Below the pieces are notes generated by a model. It made no database searches and was not told where the DNA came from. It saw nothing but the letters and a program-made list of their open reading frames with translations. DNA of 35,713 nucleotides from Nitrobacter winogradskyi (GTDB lineage: Bacteria; Pseudomonadota; Alphaproteobacteria; Rhizobiales; Xanthobacteraceae): positions 1 through 35,713 of the forward strand of contig NZ_BJNF01000077.1 in the NCBI RefSeq assembly GCF_006539545.1. The letters run 5' to 3'. The translations under genes were made by a program, and so were the position numbers. The first letter of the stretch is position 1, and every line of letters begins with the position of its first letter. Below are positions 17,064-24,210 of the stretch, in pieces.

Positions 17064-18068
17064 GTGCAGATCCGGCGTTTCTCGCGTCCGTTGCTGTCAG
17101 CCGGGCTGCTGCTGATCATATCGTTGTCAGCCGCGCTGCCGATGGAAGAAGCCTCGACATGGCGCTGGACGCTGCCGGCCGGCGTTTCGGCGCCACCGAT
17201 CCCGGCCGATAATCCCATGACCGCTGCCAAGGTCGAGCTCGGGAGGCGTCTGTTCTACGACGCCGATCTGTCGGTTGACGGCACCATGTCCTGCGCCACC
17301 TGCCACGTGCAGAAGCACGCTTTCGCCGATAGCACCCGCACCCGCCCCGGCGTGACCGATGAACCGGGGCGACGCAATGTTCCCGGGCTCGCCAATGTCG
17401 CATGGTTCACGCCGTTGAACTTCGCGGACCCGGCAGCCGCGACGCTTGAGATGCAGGCGGCGACCCCGGTATTCGGCACTCATCCGGTCGAGATGGGCAT
17501 GGCGGGGCGTGAAGCCGAGATCGGCAGGCGGTTCGGACGCGACAGCTGCTACCCGACGATGTTCGCGCGCGCCTTTCCCGACAATGGCGGTCGCATCGAC
17601 TTTCCCAATGTGGCGCGCGCCCTGGCGAGCTTCGAACGCACGCTGATCTCCTACGGCAGCGCCTGGGACCGGCAGCAGCTCGGTCCCGAAGCGCAAGCTG
17701 GTTCCGCGCTGTTCGCCCGCGATTGCGCGAGCTGTCATTCAGGAGCGAACTTCACGGATTTGACCATGCACCGTCTCGGCCCGGTCGATCCCGCGCTGGC
17801 CGATCAGGGGCTGTTCGAGAAGACGGGGATCGACACCGATCGCGGCAAGTTTCGTACGCCCTCGCTGCGCAACGTCGCGCTGACCGGCCCCTGGTGGCAC
17901 GATGGATCGGCGCGGACGCTTGATGAGGCTATCGTCAGGCACCGGCTGACGCACGACGCGGGCGAGGTGGCGCAGCTGATCGCTTTCCTCAAGGCTCTGT
18001 CCGATACCGAATTTACCGGGCGCAAGTCGCTCGCCATGCCTGAAGAGGCCTGCGGCAAGCGGCTGTGA
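17064..18068 (+). CDS. MauG/cytochrome c peroxidase-like di-haem protein
   Basis: A 334-residue periplasmic di-haem cytochrome of the CcpA/MauG family. The start is GTG, and the signal peptide is FSRPLLSAGLLLIISLSAAL. The first haem site is MSCATCHVQKHAF (about residues 75-80) and the second is RDCASCHSGANFTDL (about 225-230). Between them lie family stretches TPVFGTHPVEMGMAGRE and ALASFERTLISYGSAWDR, and after them FRTPSLRNVALTGPWWHDGS. Members reduce peroxide or carry out protein-residue oxidations (MauG, MbnH). It overlaps functionally with the secreted protein immediately upstream (4-base gap). Placement behind a TonB receptor resembles metallophore systems in which a MauG-like enzyme modifies a small periplasmic partner; that link is inference. 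Confidence 0.91.
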   Translation: MQIRRFSRPLLSAGLLLIISLSAALPMEEASTWRWTLPAGVSAPPIPADNPMTAAKVELGRRLFYDADLSVDGTMSCATCHVQKHAFADSTRTRPGVTDEPGRRNVPGLANVAWFTPLNFADPAAATLEMQAATPVFGTHPVEMGMAGREAEIGRRFGRDSCYPTMFARAFPDNGGRIDFPNVARALASFERTLISYGSAWDRQQLGPEAQAGSALFARDCASCHSGANFTDLTMHRLGPVDPALADQGLFEKTGIDTDRGKFRTPSLRNVALTGPWWHDGSARTLDEAIVRHRLTHDAGEVAQLIAFLKALSDTEFTGRKSLAMPEEACGKRL

Positions 18069-18176
18069 ATAGCCCCGGCCGGAGGCTTGTTCACCGATCG
18101 GCTGTACGCGTCGGCTGCGCGAGAATGATCCGCGCCATTGATCGCCATGGTCAGTGATAGCCGCCGGCCGCGTGAT

Positions 18177-18617
18177 TCATGATGAGTTCTTGCTGCCACG
18201 CTGCGGCGGCTGGGGATTGTTTTCGGGATTCGTGTCGTATTTGGATATTCGCGTAATGAGCCCGCCGGCGGCGAGCGGTTGCAGATCGGACTCCAGACTG
18301 TCGGCGATCTCCCTGGCATAGACCTCCTGATCGTCCACATAGAGCGTGAAGGATTTCAGGTATTTTTCCTTCTTCGCCGGATTCTCGATCGTCGCCTTGG
18401 TCCACTGGTAAAGCGGATAGCCCTCGACGCCGCGCTCTTCCGCCGTGGCGACGTACTCCGAAAAGGCGTCGAACTGCGATTTCGGCACGGCGCGATGTCT
18501 GGCGAGGATCTCGAAGAGACGCGTCAGCGCCGGGTCTTGCGCCTTTCTTCGTATCGATTCCGAGATCGCCGGATCGACGACATCGAACCGGACCTGATAC
18601 TGCCATTGAGGAACCAT
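18177..18617 (-). CDS. Hypothetical soluble protein
   Basis: A 146-residue protein without signal peptide or membrane helix. It is rich in charged and aromatic residues (MVPQWQYQVRFDVVDPAISE, FDAFSEYVATAEERGVEGYP, LYQWTKATIENPAKKEKYLK, FTLYVDDQEVYAREIADSLE). The tail is polar and Pro/Gln-rich (NPQPPQRGSKNS). The regular composition and clear helix periodicity suggest a real protein, but I do not recognise the family. It converges with the di-haem peroxidase gene, and its start is 158 bases from the divergent selO gene. Confidence 0.65.
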   Translation of the reverse strand: MVPQWQYQVRFDVVDPAISESIRRKAQDPALTRLFEILARHRAVPKSQFDAFSEYVATAEERGVEGYPLYQWTKATIENPAKKEKYLKSFTLYVDDQEVYAREIADSLESDLQPLAAGGLITRISKYDTNPENNPQPPQRGSKNSS

Positions 18618-18775
18618 GTGCTTCCACGCTCCCTGATCGCGCCCTCGGCATAAAGCCTAATGTTCGCGTATCATGATGTCCAGCAGCCGATCCACCTGCA
18701 ATCGGTCCACGCGGCCGTTGAAGAGGTTCAGCGCTCAACCTTGCTTTTTCGGAACGGAGGAACGACTTTAAGCGC

Positions 18776-20293
18776 ATGAGCCAGCTTGCAGAGAAGTCGT
18801 GTGTCACGCCCGCGGATGCGGCCGCGCCCATTCCGTTCGACAACACCTATGCGCGGATGCCCGAGGCGTTTTTTGAGCGCGTGAAACCGGCGGCGGTGGC
18901 GGCGCCGAAGCTCCTGCGCGTCAATGACGCGCTGGCTCGGCAACTGCGCATCGATTCGGCGTTCCTCAAGAGCCCGGAGGGTGTCGCTGTTCTGTCCGGC
19001 AACGAGATCGCGCCTGGATCCGACCCCATCGCGCAGGCTTACGCGGGGCACCAGTTCGGAAGCTTCGTGCCCCAGCTCGGCGACGGCCGGGCCGTCCTGC
19101 TCGGTGAGGTCGTGGACGCTGCGGGCAAAAGATTCGACATTCAGCTCAAAGGCTCTGGCCAGACCCGGTTCTCCCGGCGCGGCGATGGCCGCGCTGCGCT
19201 TGGTCCCGTCATCCGCGAATACATCGTCAGCGAGGCCATGGCCGCGCTCGGCATTCCGACGACACGCTCGCTCGCCGTGCTGCTGACCGGCGAACAGGTC
19301 ATGCGTGAACGCGTACTGCCCGGCGGAATCCTGACCCGCGTTGCGTCGAGCCACTTGCGTGTCGGCACGTTTCAGTATTTCGCCGCGCGTGGCGACGTCG
19401 AAAACCTTCGCGCTCTGGCCGATTATGCCATCGCCCGGCACTACCCGGATGTACGCTCGGCCGGGGATCCTTATCTGGCTTTCTTCGACGTAGTCGTCGC
19501 AGCGCTGGCCCGGCTGTCGGCACGATGGATGCTTATCGGATTCATCCACGGCGTTCTGAACACCGACAACACCGCGATCGCGGGCGAGACGATCGATTAC
19601 GGGCCGTGCGCGTTCATCGACGCCTATCGGCCTGACAAGGTTTTCAGTTCGATCGATCAGTTCGGACGCTATGCGTTTGAAAACCAGCCCGCCGCCGTGG
19701 CATGGAATCTGGCGCGGTTCGCCGAGGCCTTGCTGCCGTTGATAGCGGATGGCGGCGCCAAGGCGATTGAATGCGCGAATGCCTCGATCGCCGCCTTCGA
19801 TGATCACTTCAATGCCGCGTATCTCGCAGGCATGCGCCGGAAGCTTGGCCTTGTCCGCGAGGTGGAGGGCGATCTCGAACTCGCGTCTGATCTCCTGGCC
19901 CGGATGGCGGAGAATGGAGCGGACTTTACGTTGACTTTCCGCGCTTTGTGCGGGGCCGCCGCCGATGCGAAAGGGGATGCGGAGGTGAGGGGGCTGTTCG
20001 CAAACCCTTCCGCTTTCGACGAATGGGCCGGACGGTGGCGGCAGCGCCTGTCGCTTGAAGAACAGCCGGCCGAGATGAGGCGCACCGACATGCTTTCCGT
20101 CAATCCGATGTTCATTCCGCGCAACCATCGCATCGAGGCCGCCATTCGCGACGCGGAAGCGGGACGTTTCGAGACGTTCCACGAGCTCGTCGAAGTGCTG
20201 GCGCATCCCTTCGATGACCAGCCGAAGTTTGCCGACTATGCGAAGCCGCCCCGGCCGGAAGAGGAAGTTCGGCAGACTTTCTGCGGGACATAG
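18776..20293 (+). CDS. selO: SelO family protein adenylyltransferase (YdiU/UPF0061)
   Basis: A 505-residue pseudokinase-fold enzyme that transfers AMP from ATP to protein Ser/Thr/Tyr residues (AMPylation), linked to redox stress in E. coli. Family landmarks: FDNTYARMPEAFFERVKPAA near the start, AYAGHQFGSFVPQLGDGRAV, LKGSGQTRFSRRGDGRAALG and YIVSEAMAALGIPTTRSLAV, then the catalytic region GFIHGVLNTDNTAIAGETID with YGPCAFIDAY. The C-terminus is MFIPRNHRIEAAIRDAEAGR. Bacterial forms end without the selenocysteine motif; the end here (PPRPEEEVRQTFCGT) carries a Cys in that position. Length is normal. A GGAGG lies about 16 bases before the ATG. Confidence 0.95.
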   Translation: MSQLAEKSCVTPADAAAPIPFDNTYARMPEAFFERVKPAAVAAPKLLRVNDALARQLRIDSAFLKSPEGVAVLSGNEIAPGSDPIAQAYAGHQFGSFVPQLGDGRAVLLGEVVDAAGKRFDIQLKGSGQTRFSRRGDGRAALGPVIREYIVSEAMAALGIPTTRSLAVLLTGEQVMRERVLPGGILTRVASSHLRVGTFQYFAARGDVENLRALADYAIARHYPDVRSAGDPYLAFFDVVVAALARLSARWMLIGFIHGVLNTDNTAIAGETIDYGPCAFIDAYRPDKVFSSIDQFGRYAFENQPAAVAWNLARFAEALLPLIADGGAKAIECANASIAAFDDHFNAAYLAGMRRKLGLVREVEGDLELASDLLARMAENGADFTLTFRALCGAAADAKGDAEVRGLFANPSAFDEWAGRWRQRLSLEEQPAEMRRTDMLSVNPMFIPRNHRIEAAIRDAEAGRFETFHELVEVLAHPFDDQPKFADYAKPPRPEEEVRQTFCGT

Positions 20294-20506
20294 CGGGCGG
20301 GCCTCGCGCAGGGATCGCGTCTCAATTCCTGTCGGCGCAACTTGCTTAAGTCAGGTACGGCGCGACGAGCCGGGCCTTGCGCGGGAACCCTTGCAACGTT
20401 CGAAAGTTGAAAGAGGCTTTCTCCCACCGAACCGCAACGTTCGTAGATCGAGTCTACGTACCGGCGACCTCTTTGTCATAACATCAATCGGCGGCGGACA
20501 TACCGG

Positions 20507-23353
20507 ATGACCCTTGATCGACGGGACCAGCCTGACCGCAAGCCGATCCCGCGCGCCACCTACCGGTTGCAGCTCAACAAGGATTTCGGATTCGAGCAGG
20601 CGGCGGCGCTTGCGCCTTATCTCGCCAGGCTGGGAATAAGCCATGTTTATTGCTCGCCCTATCTGCGGGCCCGCCCCGGTAGCACCCATGGCTACGACAT
20701 CGTCAGCCACACCGAGCTGAATCCGGAGTTGGGCGACACCGCAGCCTTCGAGCGGATGGTTGCCGCGTTCCGGACGAACGGTCTCGGCCAGATCCTTGAT
20801 TTCGTCCCGAACCATATGGGAGTGGGCGGCGCGGACAACCCGTGGTGGCTGGACGTGCTTGAATGGGGACCGGATTCGCAATTCGCGGGCTGGTTCGATA
20901 TCGACTGGGAGTCGGATCGCCGCTACCTGCAAGGCAAGCTGCTTGTGCCGTTTCTGGGCGATCAATACGGCGCCGAGTTGCAGTCGGGCGCGCTCCGCCT
21001 GAGGTTCGATGCCGAAGCCGGCTCACTCGCTGTGTGGGCATATGAAACCCACAAGCTTCCCATTTGCCCGCTTCATTACGAACGGGTTCTCGGTGATCGT
21101 CATCCGGACCTGGAGCGCCTCGGCGACGCGTTCGCGCATCTCTCGACATGGCGGCCGCATATCGACCGCCGGGCTGCCGATCTCAAACTGGAACTGGCCG
21201 AGTCCGTTCGGGACAATCCCGATCTGGCGGTCGCGATCGAGGTCGCGGTGGACCGTTTCAACGGCGAGACCGGCGACCTGCAAAGCTGGTCGAATCTTGA
21301 CGCGCTGATCCGCGACCAGCACTGGCGCGCGGCCCACTTCCGCGTCGCGGCCGACGACATCAACTACCGGCGTTTCTTCAACATCAATGATCTGGCCGGG
21401 ATCCGGATGGAGCTTCCCCAGCTTTTCGACCACGCGCATTCGCTGGTGTTCCGGTTGCTCGAGCAGGGCGTGCTCGACGGAATCCGGCTGGACCACGTCG
21501 ACGGACTTCTCGATCCGAAGGGATACTTTTCACGCTTGCGGGAGAAGGCGCCGCGTCCATTTTATCTCGTTGTCGAGAAGATCCTCGCCTCGCATGAAAA
21601 CCTGCGCGATGACTGGGATGTCGAGGGGATGACCGGCTACGAATTCACGAACCTTGTGACCGGTCTTCTGAACGACCCCGCGGGTCAGGAGAATCTCACC
21701 CGCCTCTATGCCGATTTCACCGGTGAACAAGCATCGTTCAGCGTCATCGTCCGCGATTCGAAAATGCGGATCATGGAGAACGAGATGGCGAGCGAACTGA
21801 ACGTGCTGGCGAGGGAAGCAGCCAGAGTGGCGCGCTCGAATCCGCGGACCGCCGACTTCACCAACAACGTCCTGCAGCGGGCGCTGAAGGAAATCATCGC
21901 GGTCTTCCCCGTCTACCGCACCTATGTTGACGGACGCAGCGCGCCCACCCCTGCCGACCGTCGCGACATCGATTGGGCGCTGGCGCAGGCCCGCCGCAAT
22001 GGCGCCGCCCTGGACCCCAGCGTTTTCGACTTCCTCCATCAACTCCTGACCTGCGATCTCGTCGCCGGGCCACGCAGCGGCTTCAGCCGCGTGGAGGTGG
22101 TCCGTGTCGCGATGCGCGCGCAGCAATACAGCGGCCCCGTGATGGCCAAGGGCCTCGAGGATACCGCCTTCTATCGCTACAACCGGATGCTGGCGCTGAA
22201 TGAGGTCGGCGGTCACCCCGACCAGTTCAGCGTAAGCGTATCCGCTTTCCATCATGCCAATGCGCAGCGGGCGAAACGAACGCCGCATGCCATGCTGAGC
22301 ACCGCCACGCACGACACCAAGCGTGGCGAGGATACGCGGGCGCGTATGGCGGTGCTGTCGGAGATGCCGGACGACTGGGCCCAGCACGTTGCGCTCTGGA
22401 GCCGGATGCTGCGGGCGCGCAACGCAGGAGCCGGGGAGGTCGCGCCGCCCGACCGTAATGACGAGTATGCGTTCTACCAGCTCCTGCTCGGGGCATGGCC
22501 GGCCCAACTCTCGGCGGGCCAGCTTGATCCGGAGGAGGTGGACGCCTTTCGCCAGCGGATCGAAGGCGCGATGACGAAAGCCTTGCGCGAAGCCAAGGTC
22601 CACACGACCTGGGCCGCGCCAGACGCCGCATACGAAGACGCCGTGCTGGAGTTCATTCGCTATGCGCTGGACACCTCGCGCACCAATCCCTTCCTGGAGT
22701 CTTTTTCTGCATTTCAGCAGCGCGTGGCCACCCTTGGCGCTCTGAACAGCCTCATTCAGGTGGTGCTGAAGCTCACGGCGCCCGGCGTGCCGGATGTCTA
22801 TCAGGGCGCGGAGCTCTGGGATTTCAGCATGGTCGATCCGGATAATCGTCGCCCGGTCGATTACGACATCCGGAGAACAGCGCTGGCATCCCTGGAGTCC
22901 GGCGAGGGCGATCTTCCGGAGCTTCTGGGAGACTGGCGTGACGGCCGTTTGAAACTCCGCCTCATTGCCGAGACCTTGGCGCTACGCCGACGCGAACCCG
23001 ACCTCTTCATGAATGGCTCCTATGAAGCGCTCCACGCCACAGGGCCGCAGGCCGATCGCCTCTGTGCGTTCATGCGCGCGGGCGAACATAGCGCGCTGGT
23101 GACCGCGGTAGCTTTGTACCCGTCCCGTAGGCATCAAGCAGACGCATGGGACGACTGCACCCTCGCTCTGCCATCCGAAGCCGCTCCGCAACAATGGACC
23201 GAACTGTTCAGCGGACGTGAACTCACACTCTCGCAAGGATCGCTTCTCGCTCGCGACCTGTTCGCCAGCCTCCCGGTCGCGCTGCTTACGCCTTCCGCTT
23301 CAGATTCCACCAGAAGCGGAAAGGCTCTGGCGGCGGAGCCCGTGATAGTCTAA
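20507..23353 (+). CDS. treY: Maltooligosyl trehalose synthase
   Basis: A 948-residue GH13 enzyme that rearranges the reducing end of maltooligosaccharides into a trehalosyl unit, acting before TreZ. The N-terminus reads IPRATYRLQLNKDFGFEQAA and SHVYCSPYLRARPGSTHGYD. The catalytic region is LDGIRLDHVDGLLDPKGYFS (nucleophile Asp), FYLVVEKILASHENL (acid/base Glu) and MLSTATHDTKRGEDTRARMA. The C-terminal part has TAPGVPDVYQGAELWDFSMV and DPDNRRPVDYDIRR. The family is usually 800-950 residues. No treZ or glgX is in the window, so the partner genes are elsewhere. The last 20 or so codons overlap a fragment of the dispersed repeat. The ribosome site at this ATG is weak. Confidence 0.95.
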   Translation: MTLDRRDQPDRKPIPRATYRLQLNKDFGFEQAAALAPYLARLGISHVYCSPYLRARPGSTHGYDIVSHTELNPELGDTAAFERMVAAFRTNGLGQILDFVPNHMGVGGADNPWWLDVLEWGPDSQFAGWFDIDWESDRRYLQGKLLVPFLGDQYGAELQSGALRLRFDAEAGSLAVWAYETHKLPICPLHYERVLGDRHPDLERLGDAFAHLSTWRPHIDRRAADLKLELAESVRDNPDLAVAIEVAVDRFNGETGDLQSWSNLDALIRDQHWRAAHFRVAADDINYRRFFNINDLAGIRMELPQLFDHAHSLVFRLLEQGVLDGIRLDHVDGLLDPKGYFSRLREKAPRPFYLVVEKILASHENLRDDWDVEGMTGYEFTNLVTGLLNDPAGQENLTRLYADFTGEQASFSVIVRDSKMRIMENEMASELNVLAREAARVARSNPRTADFTNNVLQRALKEIIAVFPVYRTYVDGRSAPTPADRRDIDWALAQARRNGAALDPSVFDFLHQLLTCDLVAGPRSGFSRVEVVRVAMRAQQYSGPVMAKGLEDTAFYRYNRMLALNEVGGHPDQFSVSVSAFHHANAQRAKRTPHAMLSTATHDTKRGEDTRARMAVLSEMPDDWAQHVALWSRMLRARNAGAGEVAPPDRNDEYAFYQLLLGAWPAQLSAGQLDPEEVDAFRQRIEGAMTKALREAKVHTTWAAPDAAYEDAVLEFIRYALDTSRTNPFLESFSAFQQRVATLGALNSLIQVVLKLTAPGVPDVYQGAELWDFSMVDPDNRRPVDYDIRRTALASLESGEGDLPELLGDWRDGRLKLRLIAETLALRRREPDLFMNGSYEALHATGPQADRLCAFMRAGEHSALVTAVALYPSRRHQADAWDDCTLALPSEAAPQQWTELFSGRELTLSQGSLLARDLFASLPVALLTPSASDSTRSGKALAAEPVIV
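23295..23332 (+). repeat. Fragment of dispersed repeat within the treY 3' end
   Basis: CCGCTTCAGATTCCACCAGA and GCGGAAAGGCTCTGG match the hairpin end of the element at 2708-2812 (CTTCTGATTCCATCAGAA, then CTGAAAGGCTGGG). The fragment is in frame with treY and encodes the terminal residues SASDSTRSGKALA, so the end of TreY seems to be supplied by the repeat. Confidence 0.6.
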
Positions 23354-23513
23354 GAAATCATTGCAATAGTAGAAGTCGAGATATCCCCACGAATAGACAT
23401 CAGCCCTATCAGTCTTGAATGGAAGGCGCCGCGACAGCGGCTCTCCTTTCTTGTCCGTTGTGAACTCCATCGTTTTCTTCAACAACAACGAACCCAGGCG
23501 GTATTCGCTTATC

Positions 23514-23735
23514 ATGCCTATTTTCAGCTACTTCATCACAGATCTGGCCGAGCGCAAATCGAAACCCATCAAGGTCCCCCTGCAGAACCACGAGGAGGCC
23601 GTGATGTACGGAAATCTCCTGGCTCGCGAGATGCTGGGTGACACGCCCGACCTCCCTGATAACGGGATGTGCATCACCATTCTTAACGACGAGGGCGAAA
23701 CCGTTTCCATCCTGCCTTTTGGTTCCGTGAACTGA
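23514..23735 (+). CDS. Small DUF6894-like protein
   Basis: A 73-residue protein, start ATG 23514 (MPIFSYFITDLAERKSKPIK). Features are EAVMYGNLLAREMLGDTPDL and MCITILNDEGETVSILPFGS. The pattern, an aromatic opening strand, a central helix with AREML and a closing strand with a 'DE/EG' turn ending in an aromatic-Gly motif, fits the small DUF6894 family common in Bradyrhizobiaceae and Methylobacteria. No function is known. A longer reading from 23415 is not supported by a better start. It lies 160 bases after treY. Confidence 0.68.
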   Translation: MPIFSYFITDLAERKSKPIKVPLQNHEEAVMYGNLLAREMLGDTPDLPDNGMCITILNDEGETVSILPFGSVN

Positions 23736-24151
23736 TCCAAAGATACTGATCGCGAACGTCATGGGCGTTCGTTCGTCGAGCGTCAGGATCGCTTGACAGC
23801 GGATGGCATGCCGATGGCTGAGAGCACATCGGCATGTTGTCTTCGCAAGCCGCTCGCTTATCGATCTCCCGCCTTTATGGGTGCGTTGCGGATCGGTTTA
23901 TTAAAGTAGTTCTAGAATCTCCATATTTTGACGCCTTCTCTTCACGCGAGCCAGTTCAAGGGCACGTTGCCGGTCGATACCGCCTGGTCGAGGTGATGGC
24001 GACGGCTCGCCACATCGAGCGTGTGCAGGTCGTGACGGGCTTGTGCCGGGACGGCTGGCCGCCGCGCTACGCGGCGAGCACGTCGGAACGATCATTCATA
24101 CCGGCGCACATCAGGGCTGAGTCCGGCTCTGGCTATAATGGATAACCCGGC
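23736..24151. other. Gene-poor interval, about 415 bases
   Basis: No convincing gene is seen. A plus-strand reading frame at 23834-24145 has no ribosome site or recognisable protein pattern. A locally A/T-rich stretch at 23895-23935 (TTTATTAAAGTAGTTCTAGA) stands out from the GC-rich surroundings. The region ends with a probable terminator for the minus-strand pabAB gene. Confidence 0.4.
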
Positions 24152-24183
24152 CGGCTCCCCGGTCGTCGATCGTGGGGGAGCCG
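24152..24183 (-). terminator. Hairpin downstream of pabAB
   Basis: CGGCTCCCC (24152-24160) pairs perfectly with GGGGAGCCG (24175-24183) around a 14-base loop. It lies 28 bases beyond the stop of the minus-strand pabAB gene and is likely to end its transcript. There is no strong T run, so termination may be weak or Rho-assisted. Confidence 0.5.
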
Positions 24184-24210
24184 TTCACGCATGTGAGTCT
24201 CGGAAATGGC

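Noticed and set aside
23834-24145. 103-residue plus-strand frame in the gap before pabAB
   Set aside because: No ribosome site, no recognisable protein features and composition unlike neighbouring genes.
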